DNA of 64,000 bases. It comes from Drosophila pseudoobscura. Lineage: Eukaryota > Arthropoda > Insecta > Diptera > Drosophilidae. This document shows, in pieces, positions 1 to 12,293 of the stretch; position 1 is the first letter of the stretch; each line of letters begins with the position of its first letter. The translations under genes and the position numbers were made by a program. The notes beneath the pieces are model-generated. The model searched no databases and was not told the origin of the DNA. It saw only the letters and a program-made list of their open reading frames with translations. The stretch is from assembly GCF_009870125.1 (NCBI RefSeq), contig NC_046682.1, positions 1,178,001-1,242,000 of the forward strand, given 5' to 3'.

Positions 1-1039
1 AAAATAAATTGAACAGCGAAAATGAAGAATGTTCTACCAAAGATCTCTGGGGTCTCTGATGTCTGGAGTGATAATACATACTATGTATGTATGTTAGTAC
101 GTCAAGAGGACGAAACGCTATCTAGTTGAAAAAACTTTTTCACATTTATATGGTCATTTTGTTTAAACGTTTCGATATCGAGGGCTGGGTCTCAAAGGTT
201 ATACCACGGTTCTAATAGTACGTCATTCACACTCGCAATTGAGAATGGTTCCACTGGGATTTCACTTTGTTGTAATTTTCCAGTCAATTATAATAGAAAA
301 GCTTATACAAGCTCATATACACTATGAAATCGTAATTTTCTCCATTCAATTTAAATTTGTCAATCTATATTTATATAAGACCCAAAGACCCATTTGAGAA
401 TTTCCTCTTACGTCATAACACGAATGATGACCTAGTGGAACAAGGTTGATAGTAAATCAATCGGACAACCAAATGTCCATATATACATATGTATGTGCAT
501 ATGTTGTGTCCAGTTGTATAGCTCTGAAGGGGAAAAACAAATCTCCATCTCCACACAGACGTGAATCAACAGGCAACAGGCTAACGTGATAAAGACCCTT
601 CCTGAAATGCACTGGAATAGAAGCCTGAAGGTCAATTTTTTATTCATTGCTTTAGGCCATCTTTTTTTCAGGCACTTAGTATCCATTATCATTTTTTTTC
701 ACATTTGGCTGTGAGTTTTCCCCAGCGTGGACACACTGGGACTAATTCCCCAAAACGAGATTTTACAACGGGTTGAGGCATAGCGAGTTCAACGTATGCG
801 TACGTATCGCAATTATCTCAATTATCGCCACAATTCAGATGGGGGCAGAAGGTCTAACTGCGGGGCAAAGCTAATATTGAAAAAATGTACGATTAACTTA
901 GTTCTGGTACTGAGTGAATGAAGGTGTCAGCAATCCATAGACAAGTGAACCACATCAAAACCCAGCCCATTGCATCCAAAAATGTCAGTAAGTCGCGTAA
1001 ATGTATTCGTAAAAATTTCAGTGACATTTCTTAATTTGG
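1..1039. other. AT-rich sequence, no gene recognised
   Basis: No coding frame with recognisable domains and no clear transposon core is visible. Short ATGTATGT-type microsatellite runs occur, as throughout the window. Open frames here are short and low-complexity. Confidence 0.5.
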
Positions 1040-1154
1040 TAATAAGCAAACAAAAAAACGTGTCGGAATCAAAAGTCTCAGGCTCTAAATGTTGTGAACA
1101 TTTTCAGCCCGATTCGATAGCGTTTAGAGGTGCCGACTTTAACTCAAAGTTAAC
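1040..1154 (+). repeat. Flank shared with the DINE copy at 4.4 kb
   Basis: About 100 bp next to the DINE-1-like element are repeated in inverted orientation at 5,343-5,470. They share the words GTCGGAATCAAAAGTCTCAG and CCCGATTCGATA. Other DINE copies in the window are not followed by this sequence. It is therefore either duplicated flank or part of a longer element. Confidence 0.6.
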
Positions 1155-1875
1155 GAGAGGGGAACGTTGTGAGTTTCTGCGGAGACCGCAACTCTACATT
1201 TATACCCGATACTTTGTCAGTAGGGCTCTCCTCCGGCAGACGCTGCTAATATTAAACGACACGACACAGAGTGCGTGCGAGAGAGACAGAAAATCAGTCT
1301 GAGCGTGACGTCGGGCGCTGCGTAGCCACTGCAAATTAATTTGTTCCTTTTGGCTATAAAAATGATCCGATCTGATTCAGATTCAGCAATCTGATAGATA
1401 ATGGTCATTATCTATGATTTTGCGTTTTTAGTTTTCTCGAATCTGCAATATAGTGGATGCAACAGATTTTCGTTGTTTGTGGGGGCGGAAGAGGGTGGGT
1501 CATTTTCTACGATTCTGCTTTTTTGGTTTTCTTGTATCTTTGAATTTGTGGATGCCACAGATTTTCGTCCTTTGTACAGGCGGAAGTGGGCGGGGCGAAA
1601 TTTTGAAATATTCTTGTAGCAGTGACATATCACAGAAGTAAGGATATAAAACGTCGTGGCTCTAGCTCTTATAGTCTTTGAGCACTAGGCGCTGATAGGG
1701 ACGGACAGACGGACAGACAGACAGGGCTCAATCGACTCGGCTATTGAAGCTGATCAAGAATATATGTATATGTATACTTTATGGGGTCGGAAACGTTTCC
1801 TTCTGGACGTTACACACATCCATTTTCACCACAAATCTAATATACCAATACTCATTTGAGTATCGGGTATACAAA
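1155..1875 (+). mobile_element. DINE-1/INE-1-like Helitron-related element
   Basis: Non-coding interspersed element of the DINE-1/INE-1 type. It runs from a GGGGAACGTTGTGAG end to a GAGTATCGGGTAT end. It contains a run of ACGGACAGACGGACAGAC and the core GATCAAGAATATATG followed by TTTATGGGGTCGGAAACG, which resembles the conserved INE-1 core. It also has CGGAAGTGGGCGGGGCGAAA modules. No transposase is encoded; mobilisation by an autonomous Helitron is known for the family and inferred here. Confidence 0.75.
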
Positions 1876-2539
1876 AAATATATGATCTTTGGCCAATGGT
1901 TCCTATGGCAGCTACTTATACTATATACTGGATTGGTTCAATTGGTTTGGATTGGTTTCCCCTCTAATTTCTGGACGTTGACATGCAATGACTGCCTCTG
2001 GCAAGAGGTGATGCACTTACTGTTAAAACCTTAAAAGAAAAGTCTAGACATTTGCGAGTTGAGTTGTAAATTCAAAACTAAATTTTATTCTTAAAATCAG
2101 AGCCTTATATATGATTTGACAATGAGGTGGAGGTACAATTTTGGATTCTAAAAAATGATAAATTTTACTGCGGGTATCTATTTCAGTTCATGCTTACATT
2201 AGGGTTATTTTAAGAATGCATTGGTTAAGTGTTTTTCCCACTTGTGTTTTGTTGTAGTATCTTTTAATGGGCTACAGATCTTTGTTTACCCCGAACTGTC
2301 ATTACTTATCTACTTTATGTGATTTCTTTAGAGATCTCTTTTTTGGTTACATGAGTGAATGTGTACAATAACATCTTTATGTTTGAACAATTACTGCACC
2401 GTCAAGTGGCCCGTCTGAAACCAGCAGAAGGCTGTTACGCGAGCATGCAGGAAAGATAGCTGTTAGACTAATATTCGAGGAAAATTAGCATTAAAGTTAC
2501 TGAGAGAACTAGGCATGCATTCAAAATACAATACCACTA
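1876..2539. other. No gene recognised
   Basis: AT-rich sequence between a DINE element and a LINE remnant. I see no coding or structural signal that can be supported. Confidence 0.4.
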
Positions 2540-4130
2540 CAATTACTAATTACTAGAAAGGTGTGTAATGATTAGTGATTTAATAAGAGGAAGAGAATTA
2601 GTGGTGGATATAATATGGTAGAGGGAATTATAATCCGAGTATAATATCCTAAACGGTTCATGCAAGGAATAATTCCGTTGGCGAATAATAATAATAAATA
2701 AATAAATAAATAATAATTCGATCTACAAAGTGGAAGGAACAACGGTATAAAATTTCTAGTAAGTCTAATAGGAATCGTGAAGTTTATGCGGCTCAACAGA
2801 TCAGGGCTGTCTATGTCACCCCTGATCAAGTTGTGCATAAAAATCACACCAAGCTTTTTTCTACGGTTAACTAAGAGTGGGAGGTTTACTAATAGCAGTC
2901 TACTAGAGTAAGATGTGAGTCTCACACCTTCATCCCAGTTAAGGCCCCGCAGAGCAAAGAGTAAAAAGTTTTTATAAGGGTCGTCAAATTCCTTTGACCA
3001 CCTCTTTATAAACCCAAGCACGCTCATGGCCTTATCTACCATGGTAGAAATGTGTTCGGAAAACTTTGACTTGGGGTCTACTAACATAACACCCAAATCA
3101 TCCACCAGGGTAATTCTCTCAAGAGAACCAAATACGGTATAGGGAGCCAACAAGGGGCTAGAACGATGACATGCCATAACTTTCCATTTCGAGTCATCAA
3201 GGCTAGTCATTAATAAAGAGTGTGAAGGGGACTAGATGGCTCTCATGTGGTACTCCCGAAGAAACCTTTACTGGTAAAGAAAGGGAGTTTTTGAAGAGGA
3301 CTCTTTGAGACCTGGAACAAAGATAGCTAGAAATCCATCTCTGGAGGTTGGGCGGAAAACCTAAAATGTCAAGTTCATGCGCTAAAAGGGAATGGTTTAC
3401 AGAGTCGAATACTTTACTAAAGTCGGTGTAAATAACATCCGTCTGTAAGTTACCTTGAAAGCCATTAATAATGAAAGAGGTAAACTCTAACTAACAAGCT
3501 ATAAATCCATGCTGAGTTGGAGATATAAGTGACTTGCAGAGATGTTGCAAGTGCGAAGTTAAGACTTTCTCAAATATTTTAGGAATAGGGGATAACTTTG
3601 ATATACCTCTATAATTTTTTGCGTCAGACTGGCTACTTTTTTTATGGAGAGGAGTTATAAACGATTCCTTCCTGATCGGGGGGAAGCAAGAAGAAGCAAT
3701 GGACAGGGTAATAGGGAATAGTTTAAGCAAGGGCCCACACAGTACCTCGGCGCAGTACCTGAGTACACAACCTGGAACCCCGTCTGGACCCGGTGAAAAC
3801 ACCGGCTTAACTAGACGAAGATCATGCAGTAAAGAACATTCTTTAACAAGGGACTGAAAATGCCGTTCGACCTCTGTAAACCGTATAGGTACGAATGACC
3901 CGGTAGCTTTCCTTTCCTTTCGAAATAGGTAGTTCTTATAGCATTGTGAATTAAGAACTCAAAAGTTTGACCAAGCTATTACATAGCGAGAGTGAGAAGT
4001 AGGAGAACCAACTTATTGAAATTTTTTATAAAGTCTTGATTTTAAGTTTTTTTGACTGGATAACTCTTTGGTAAATCAAGATGGTGTCTAATAGTTTCTC
4101 TAGAATTGGACACAGTTGTATCAAATCAGG
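2540..4130 (-). mobile_element. Degenerate non-LTR retrotransposon (LINE), RT region
   Basis: The minus strand encodes broken reverse-transcriptase pieces. One, at about 3,800-3,490, contains GPDGVPG, NYRGISKLS and QHGF blocks. A second, at about 3,490-3,220, contains YTDFSKVFDSVNH (RT motif A) and a degraded GVPHESHL (normally GVPQGS). The YADD motif is missing. A third piece, at 3,210-2,572, has DLGV and FIKRWSKEFDDPY and matches the C-terminal part of the LINE at 49.6-50.4 kb, with a stretch deleted after DPY. A TAAA-type microsatellite at about 2,690-2,717 lies inside the C-terminal frame. The copy has stops and deletions and cannot be functional. Its family resembles LOA/Jockey-type LINEs; the clade is not certain. 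Confidence 0.75.
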
Positions 4131-4382
4131 ATTTGTTATTTTGATCAACTACTTCCAATTTTATTCCTATTCCGAATGCATTTTGGGTAGACGAGGTAGA
4201 CTCTGCACATTAGTCTGAAAAGTTGAATGTAAACTATTTATTGTTGGATTAAATATAAACAAGTCGACGAGAAATTTTGGGGGCTGGATTATATTTGATT
4301 CCAACTCAAGAAAAAAATTCAATCCGATCAGAGCGATATATAGTATTGCTGCCATAGGAACCATTGGCCGAATATCGCATTT

Positions 4383-5342
4383 TTATACCCGATACTCAAA
4401 ATGAGTATTGGGGTATATTAGATTTGTGGTAAAAGTGGATGTGTGTAACGTCCAGAAGGAATCGTTTCCGACCCCATAAAGTATATATATTCTTGATCAG
4501 CATCAATAGCCGAGTCGATTTGCACCGCCCACTTCCGCCCCCACAAAGGGCGAAAATCTGTGGCATCCACAAATTCAGAGATACGAAAAAACTGAAATCG
4601 CAGAATCGTAGAGTATAATTATATCTTCCAGAGTGCAAAATCGGAACCAGATCGTATAATTATTATAGCCAGAATCAAGAAAACAATTTCATTCTTTCTC
4701 GCTCTGTCTCTCTCTAACACACAGGTTTCATGGTCGGTTTTGCCAATTGCAAAATATGAGTTCAAGGATCTCAGAACCTATAAGAGCCAGAGCAACCAAA
4801 TTTGGTATCCACACCCCTGTGATATCGGACCTTGACCATTTTGTGTCAAAATTTCGCCACACATCCTTCCGCCCCCGCAAAGGACGAAAATCTGGGGATA
4901 TTCACAAATCTCAGAGACTATGAACGCTAGAGTAACCAAATTTGGTATCCTCACTTCTGTTAGATCTCACTATAAAACGTATATCTCAAAATTTCGCCCC
5001 ACCCCCTTCCGCCTCCACAAACGACGAAAATCTGTTGCATCCACAATATTGCAGATTCGAGAAAACTAAAAACGCAGAATCATAGATACTGACCATATCT
5101 ATCAGATTGCTGAATCTGAATCAGATTAGATCATTTTTATAGCCAAACGGAACAAATCAATTTGCACTGGCTACGCAGCGCCCGACGTCACGCTCAGACT
5201 GATTTTCTGTCTCTCTCGCACGCACTCTTTGTGGTGTCGCTTAATATTAGCAGCGTCTGCCGGAGGAGAGCCATACTGACTTAGTATCGGGTATAACTGT
5301 AGAGTTGCGGTGTCCGCAGCAACTCACAACGTTCCCCCTCGT
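4383..5342 (-). mobile_element. DINE-1/INE-1-like element, longest copy
   Basis: Opposite orientation to the 1.16 kb copy. It starts with TATACCCGATACTCAAAATG and ends with ACAACGTTCCCCCTCGTT. The INE-1-like core (GACCCCATAAAGTATATATA, TTGATCAGCATCAATAGCCG) is followed by three related modules built on CGCCCACTTCCGCCCCCACA and GACGAAAATCTG. There is no open frame of note. At about 960 bp it has both ends and is the best single reference copy in the window. Confidence 0.8.
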
Positions 5343-5470
5343 TTAACTTTGACTTCAAGTCGGCACCTCTAAACACTGTCGAATCGGGCTGAAAATGTAT
5401 ATTTTATTGTTTTATAACAAAAGGAACATTTTTAGACCCTGAGACTTTTGATTCCGACACTTTTTTTTCG
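5343..5470 (-). repeat. Flank shared with the DINE copy at 1.1 kb
   Basis: Inverted partner of 1,040-1,154. Together with the neighbouring DINE copies it makes a long interrupted inverted repeat: 1,040-1,875 against 4,383-5,470. Confidence 0.6.
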
Positions 5471-6399
5471 CCCATACAAATAAGAGCGAGCATAATGAAC
5501 ATATGTAAATACATATATTGCTGTTAGTTTCACATATCTACGTATACAGTAAATACTACGGTAAGGTAAGGGAGTAAAATAAGTGGTGCTTCGAATAAAG
5601 GGTTGATCTTCACAACGAGAACGCGGTCAAGCCAAAAGAGGCCCACAAGGAATGACCAGCGTCTGGCGGACTTGATTATTCGAACTGTATGGTCCCAATC
5701 CAATGCAAGACAACAGTAAGATGTTTAGTAATCCCTTGGTCAGGGATTGCTTGTATACACAAAATTTCCAACTGGTTTCAATTTGTTTCTTTACTCACTG
5801 CTGGGAAAGAAAACCAGTTTTTGACCATTGACCATAGTCTAAATCTGACAATAAGAACAAAAAAAATTTGAATCGCAGCCGGCGTTTTGCGCGGTCAAAC
5901 ATATTTTTCTAACTTTCTGTCCCTTTTTTGGTGCTTTTCAACCCTTTCCTCTTCATTCCATATAAATCGTTTCATGGAGTTTATTGCATTTTTAGCTGGA
6001 TTCTTTTTGGCTGATTTGCATAATTTTTGTTTTTGTGAAACACGAGACTGGACAACAGCCGAGATCTGCGCCTCCAAAGCGACATCTGCTTGACCTTTTC
6101 ACACATACTCACATCAGCCGTCCAACCCCAATGTATGTATGTACGTATTGTAAGTTAACGTTTTGTTAATACATATTCCTTCTTAAACACGACAGATGGA
6201 GAAGATTTAAAGCCTAAATATAGTCGACTAGTTCGAACATTTTTATAGAGATTATTGTGATTTTTAGGAGATGATTTTAATTTGTTATTGCCTTTAACTT
6301 TGATTATTCCATTGATGGTGCACGCAGAACAGCAAAAATCGTTTGACTATATTATATTTGTACACGAGGATTGCTATTCAATTTCTGGCCATTAAAAAG
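5471..6399. other. No gene recognised
   Basis: AT-rich DNA. Open frames of about 60-70 codons at 5,689-6,093 have no recognisable domain and overlap on both strands, so they are treated as chance. Confidence 0.4.
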
Positions 6400-6990
6400 T
6401 TTGGTGTTTTCTGAGATAAACCTACATACAAAATTTATCTGTACGGTCACGTTTAATATCGATTTACGATAAATGAAAGATTCATCTTAAGAAAAAACTA
6501 AAATGAACTCCTGCAAATTTCCGTGCCATGATTCTCCCATATTTAATGTGGGTTTTTAGCTTAGTTCAAGTTTTATTGATGAAGCACCATGCATTTCCAA
6601 TGTGAATGTGTTTGCGTTAGATCGCACACAGTTTTAAAATCGGTCAAAAATAATCTCGTGTCGATTGGTGTAAGAAAATTATCAAAAAATATGATCGTGG
6701 TGCTTTAAAACATATAACATATATAACATCTAAACAGCTTACGGATCATGGATATATAAATTTTTGTCCGAAAAAAAAACATTAATCGACGGTACGGGTG
6801 TTTTAAAGCGAGCGAAATGCCACAAAAGCTTTCGCAACGAACCACTTCACATTAACTCGTTGACGCCAGTTTATTCGGAAATTGGTACAACTTTATATAG
6901 AGAAGAGAAAGTTTTGGAAAATTCTTTATTAGATGCGTATAATCATTTTATCCAAAGGGCTCATAAAATTGGTTGACTTTTGCCTTTTTG
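6400..6990 (+). repeat. Unclassified interspersed repeat (copy 1)
   Basis: Homologous in the same orientation to 20,078-20,258 plus 20,790-21,060. Shared words include ATATCGATTTACGATAAA, TGGATTTTTAGCTTAGTTCA (one mismatch), GTGTCGATTGG, ACGGATCATGGATATATAAA and AATGCAACAAAAG-like sequence. A 70-codon open frame at 6,764-6,976 lies in it but has no domain I recognise. It is probably an old DNA element or retroelement; the class cannot be assigned. Confidence 0.6.
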
Positions 6991-7339
6991 GTTGAGGCCC
7001 CATTGTGCAAAGTACGTTTTTTCATAGATAAGCCAGAAATATAAATATCAATCTACGTATAGTTAGTTTCTAGATCATTGCTAACTTATAATTCAATTTA
7101 AATCATCGAAGTAGTAGTAGAAGTAGCTCAGAGACTCTGTCCCAAAAAAAATGTCAGCTCGGCCCTTTTTCATGTATTCATTATTCCTCAACTATTTTTT
7201 GATGGTTAGACTAAGAAAACTTAACTAAAATTCGTTATAAATACGTGTTTTTATCGTATATTGCAGTTTATCCACTAATAAGGCCCCTTAGCGGCAAATT
7301 CTTTGCTCCTGTTTCGAAAGATTCTATCAAGATTCAAGT

Positions 7340-7600
7340 TGTGGTTGGAGGTCAGACAACTTCGGCTAGAAAGCCCTCATTTTCTTCCGTCACAATAGCG
7401 TCGATATTGTAGAATATCGCGTGAAAGGCTATGACAAAAAAGGAGGCCCCCAGTGTCCAGAATAGTAGTGCGCCTGCACCCACCCATGTACAAAAATTGG
7501 CTTTCTTACTTAAATCCGATCTCACAACTGCGACTCCTGCCATAAGTGTGTTGCAATGATAATTTTGACGATTTTTCACCATTCCGCTGCTTTTAATTTT
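7340..7600 (-). pseudogene. PRA1 (prenylated Rab acceptor)-like gene fragment
   Basis: A 76-codon minus frame ends with GALLFWTLGASFFVIAFHA and then YNIDAIVTEENEGFLAEVV. The hydrophobic GA-LFW-LGASFFVI-HA stretch followed by an acidic tail resembles the C-terminus of prenylated Rab acceptor (PRA1/RABAC1) membrane proteins, which act in Rab recycling at the Golgi. The N-terminal two thirds of such a protein is not seen upstream, and no introns or promoter are visible. I infer a 5'-truncated processed pseudogene or captured fragment. The family call is from memory and moderate. Confidence 0.4.
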
Positions 7601-7911
7601 GCATACACTCTTGGGATTTCTACATTAACAACCTGGGTGATCTAAGTGTCCTTTTCGACCATAAGTCCATTTTTGGCTGTTTCATCAAGATTTATTCATA
7701 AGTTTCGTATTCTATGTTTGCCAATGTGTGGACGTAAGGCACCACCCTACATTACTATTTCCGGCTATAAAGCTCTAACAATCTGTTAAAAACTGAACTC
7801 TAAATATATGTAAAAAATTATTTTGAATATATAAAATCTTTTTCCTTCGGTCCCCTCGTCCCCATATCTAATTTCTCAATTCTCACGAAGATAAATAGAT
7901 TAATATTATTT

Positions 7912-9260
7912 TATTTATTTATATACAACGAGGTTAGAGTTAAAGCTATTAACCTAGCTTTTTTAATGATAGCGCTGGTTACTATGATTTTCGGCTATTA
8001 TGTTACATTATGCTTATTATTTTATATTTATTATATGTGAGATTATTACATGGGTTCTATATAAGAGTTAGATTAATGGATATAAATTGGTTTCTTTTAG
8101 ATAGTTTATGATTAGGTCGATTTCAGTTTTAGTTGGGTTAGAGAGAAATGTGAGCGGATTATTGTTAGCGAAGATTTTGAAACGTATGTCTGTGAGTTGT
8201 GAGGATGGGCAGCCTTTTAGTAGGTGTTCTATAGTTACTGGAACGTTATTCAGGCAATGCGTACAAGTATTCATTTTGGTAGGATCTAGGTAATTTTGGT
8301 GAGTATTCTTGTATGTCCTAGTCTTAGTCTAATTATCTTTGTTTGTTTTATCCTTGATGTGGTGTTTTGGTCTAGTCTTTTGGTGAATTTGTCGGCTGTT
8401 ATTTGTTTGGGGTTATAAATGATACCAGTTCGATATTTGTTCGAGTTTTATAAGTTTGTCTTCAAGCATTTTTGTCTTGAGGTGTTTGTTAATGTCTACT
8501 ATATTGTTATTGTGTGTGTATGTAAGGGGCATTATTGAAGCTGATTTCGCTTTTTGGTCTGCTGGCTCATTTCCTTTTATGTTTTTATGACCTGGGATCC
8601 AGAGTAGTTTTATTTTTGGATGTAGTTGCAGTAGAAGAGATCTAATTTTAGATTCATAATAGTTGAAGTTATCGGGGTTGCCTATGTCTTAAAGAGAGGA
8701 TAGAGAGTCTGAACATATCATATATCATATCAGCCCACTTTTAAGGTGTTTGTTTCCGTTTTGATTGCAAATGATGTGGCACTTATGGTTTTTGATCCAT
8801 CCGTAAACAGAAAGGTGTGATCATTAAATTGGGTTTTGATAGTAAGAAAGTGTTGTTGGTATATAGAGTCGTGTGTATTATTTTTGTCTAGTTTGTCAAG
8901 TCGGTATTGATGGTATTTGGTTGGAATTTCCAGAAAGGTAGCTTAGTTTTTATCTCGGGTTTTACGAGAAGGCTTATGTTTTGTTTTTTGCAATGTTGTA
9001 GTGAGTAAGTTATTGCTGAAGGTATTTTTTTTTTAAAGTGGATTCTGTTTTGGAGGGACTTTGAGATTTTGTGAAGTGGTGAGTGGTTTGGAAAATAGAG
9101 TTTTTTTATTAGTTTGGCTTGTAGAAAGTACCGTCGATCTGCAACTGTGTTCATGTTAGCTTCCATTAAGAGATTTGTAATCGGGGTTGTCCTAAATGCT
9201 CCCAAAGCTATCCTTACTGCACAGTTATTGTGGAATTGCAGTAAAATACTAGTCCGTAGT
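7912..9260 (-). mobile_element. Degenerate LINE remnant, I-element type
   Basis: The minus strand carries the linker after RT (residues GAFRTTPITNLLMEANM and RRYFLQAKL at 9,205-9,090) and a C-terminal cysteine block (CTHCLNNVPVTIEHLLKGCP at about 8,260-8,200). Both are typical of I-clade LINEs with RNase H. Stops break the frame between them. The 3' end is at about 7,912-7,990, where GCTAGGTTAATAG and CTCTAACCTCGTTGTA lead into an A/T-rich TAAATAAA tail. RT itself is absent, so the copy is 5' truncated. Confidence 0.7.
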
Positions 9261-9717
9261 CAATTTTAGAAAGTATTATTGCTTTTGTGATTGATATTAG
9301 AGTATGCGTATTATTATTTATGTACTTTAGTTGGATCTTTGTTATTATATTTTTATGATATAATAATCTTGTCAAATGATATTAGTAGTAGCTGAACCGT
9401 GTTCGCCCTGTTTTAATGCAGACGACGACAAAGTCAAAAGGGTTGGTTAAACAGTAACAAACTAGCTACTTCTACCTCGATCTGAATTATTCCACTGCCA
9501 AAGAAGCCACCCCACTACTGCGCACCCCCGTTCAAAGAGAAAAGCCGCCATTTTTAGCGCCAACCAACCACCATTCCTACTAGTCTTATGAACATCGTTA
9601 AAGGCAAGCAGAAATATGAATTATCCTTGTTTTTCTTTACCATTTTTATTTTATTTTAACCATTTTATGTGCAGTCACCTTAGGCGCTGCATTGCTATGT
9701 AGTTTTTTTAATAACAT

Positions 9718-9806
9718 TTATTTATTTATTTATTTATTTACAGCGAGGTTAGAGTTAAAACTATAAACCTAGCTTATTAGTGATAGCACTGGTATGACCT
9801 TCGGCT
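9718..9806 (-). mobile_element. Second 3' end of the same I-type LINE
   Basis: About 90 bp matching the 3' end at 7,912-7,990 (AACCTCGCTGTA, a CTAGGTTTATAG version, AGTGCTATCAC). The tail is a clean run of TAAA repeats. It is a severely 5'-truncated insertion in the same orientation as its neighbour. Confidence 0.65.
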
Positions 9807-11607
9807 ATGTTTTTAATAACATATCTGTTTGAAATATTTGATAAGAAATACAAAAATGATTCAATGCTTAAACGTTAGTTCGCAAGGCAGGGCCGATAGG
9901 TTCCATATCCCTGGCAGTAGTGCTGACACTTGTCAATGTTCACTACTGAAGTACGTACACTGTCATACACTGGGACATTATTTAAAATGTCTTTGCGATC
10001 CTTATTTATGCTAAAAGAAATATGAATTTGAATTTCGAAGGTGGCACTTTTCTGCAGACAGAATATATGAACATACATTTATAATTCGGAACCACCAATG
10101 TCATGGTTCGGTCTGTGAAAAACTTTTTTGGTTTCAAGATAACTCAACCAAAAGCTGTAAAATGCTGTTAGATAAGTGTTATAGAAACCAAATCAGATGA
10201 TTACTATATCAAATATGTAGATGGATATCGATTATTTCTTGATTATTTTGAGATCGGTTTTATTAACGTAATAAACGAATCTCTTTGTCTGCTGATTTCT
10301 AGCAATCCGAGAAATAATTTTACACGGGAAAATACTTTTCTTTGACTGTTTTAACTGCTCTTTGATCAAACAAACACGGGAAAATACTTTTCTTTGACTG
10401 TTTTAACTGCTCTTTGGTTAAACATAACTTTAGTGTAGTGTTGTATGTTACTTTTAATTGCAAATTTATTGCCCAACAAAATTTTTTTCCTACATTTTGT
10501 TTTTTAGTTTAATTGAAGGATTACTTCCAAATTTGAATTTTAATTTTGTGTTCTCCTTGTACGAGTAATTGTAGACATATTTTGTACTCTCTTAAGCAAG
10601 CTCGGATAAATATTCATAATAACGAATATTCAAGTCGCAATACATTTGGCCATAACAAAATAATTTCTACTTGAATGTAACAAGAAAGTTCTTTCTTATT
10701 TTTAAGAAATCACATACTATTTATGCACATTCAGATATGTATGTGTGTAATATATGTTTGTATGTTTCTTGTGCAGTAACATGTTTCAGGACACCCTACC
10801 CTCAACGCTCATCACAACGCTATATTCTAATTCAAAAGTATAATGAGTTTCTTTCACTGCCATTCCTTGTTCTTCCCGCTGTAGCCACCCATCCAACCCA
10901 TCGACCCACTCATTCTCGCACACACACTAAATGAAACCATCTCTACAAGGGGTTGTTAGATTTTGCAGAAAATGGCAATTCGAATAAGAAATACACTGTA
11001 ATGTGAGAGTTCATTCTGCCCTGCCATCCAAAATGTGATGTGATACAGTACCTGGACGGTCTAGCCTAGTCGTGGTGCCTGTCGTGGCACTCTTATAAAA
11101 AGGCGCAAGGAGCTAAGGAACAAAATTCCCGGTATCCTTATGTACAAGAACAGCATCCCCCCCCCCACCGCTTTACTAGGTACAACAAACTCCTCCACCG
11201 TTTCCTCAGCCGCTCCCAGGAGATGTGCAAAAGAGCACATAGGTACATACATACTTAGAGATGCGTCGATGCCAGTTAGTGGCTATGCTGCCTAGTAGGA
11301 AATAGTACGTTCACATAATTTTTACAATAAATACAAGTACAAGTGAATTAAATGAATCAAAAACATAAATATATGTTAACGATATTAATTAGAGTAATTC
11401 TGAAGTTATTTTTAAAATATTCAGTTAATTAACTAAGCCTTGATTAATTATACGATATTTGTAATGTTGTAATTATTTTTCAAGGTTTAATTAAATTTAA
11501 TTTTAAGCAAACTTTTTTAAATATATTAAATTGGGCAATAAGTAAAGTAACGTTTTTTTTTTTTAGTTAATCAAATCAGATGAATATAATCATGAAATTA
11601 TAATAAA
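9807..11607. other. Gene-free stretch with a short tandem duplication
   Basis: No gene recognised. A 52-bp unit starting CACGGGAAAATACTTTTCTT occurs twice in tandem at 10,323-10,374 and 10,375-10,428, almost identical. The rest is AT-rich with isolated short open frames lacking domains. Confidence 0.5.
10323..10428. repeat. 52-bp tandem duplication
   Basis: Two adjacent near-identical copies. They differ mainly near the end (TTTGATCAAA against TTTGGTTAAA), which suggests a recent replication-slippage or repair duplication. Confidence 0.8.
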
Positions 11608-12293
11608 CGAGGGGGAACGTTGTGAGTTGCTGCGGACACCGAAACTCTACAGTTATATCCGATACTAAGTCAGTATGGCTCTCCTCCGGCAGACGCCGCT
11701 AATATTAAACTACACGACAAAGAGTGCGTGCGAGAGAGACAGAAAATCAGTCTGAGCGTGACGTCGGGCGCTGCCTAGCCATTGCAAATTGATTTGTTCC
11801 TTTTGGCTATAAAAATGATCTGATCTGATCCAAATTCAGGAATCTGATAGATATGGTCGTTATTAATGATTCTGAGTTTTTAGTTTTCTCGAATCTGCAA
11901 TATTGTGGATGCAACAGATTTTCGTTCTTTGTGTGGGCGGAAGGGGGTGGGGCGAAATTTTGAGATATACGTTTTATAGTGAGATCTAGCAGAAGTGCGG
12001 ATATGATCTGGTTCAGATTTTGCACTCTAGAAGATATAGTCATCCTCTACGATTCTGCGTTTTTGGTTTTATCGTATTCTTAAAAAAGTGGATGCCACAG
12101 ATTTTCGTCCTTTGTGGGGGCGGAAGTCGGCGGGGCGAAGATTTGAAATATTTTTGTAGCAGTGACATATCACAGAAGTCTGGATCCGAAACATCGTTGC
12201 TCTAGCTCTTATAGTCTTTGAGCACTAGGCGCTGAAGGGAACGGACAGACGGACGGACGGACAGACAGACAGGATTTTGAGTATCGGGTATAA
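11608..12293 (+). mobile_element. DINE-1/INE-1-like element
   Basis: Has both termini (ACGAGGGGGAACGTTGTGAG and GAGTATCGGGTATAAA). It contains a GACGGACAGACAGACAG run, but the INE-1-like TATAAAGTATATATA core is deleted before the end. Flanked directly by AT-rich unique DNA. Confidence 0.8.
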
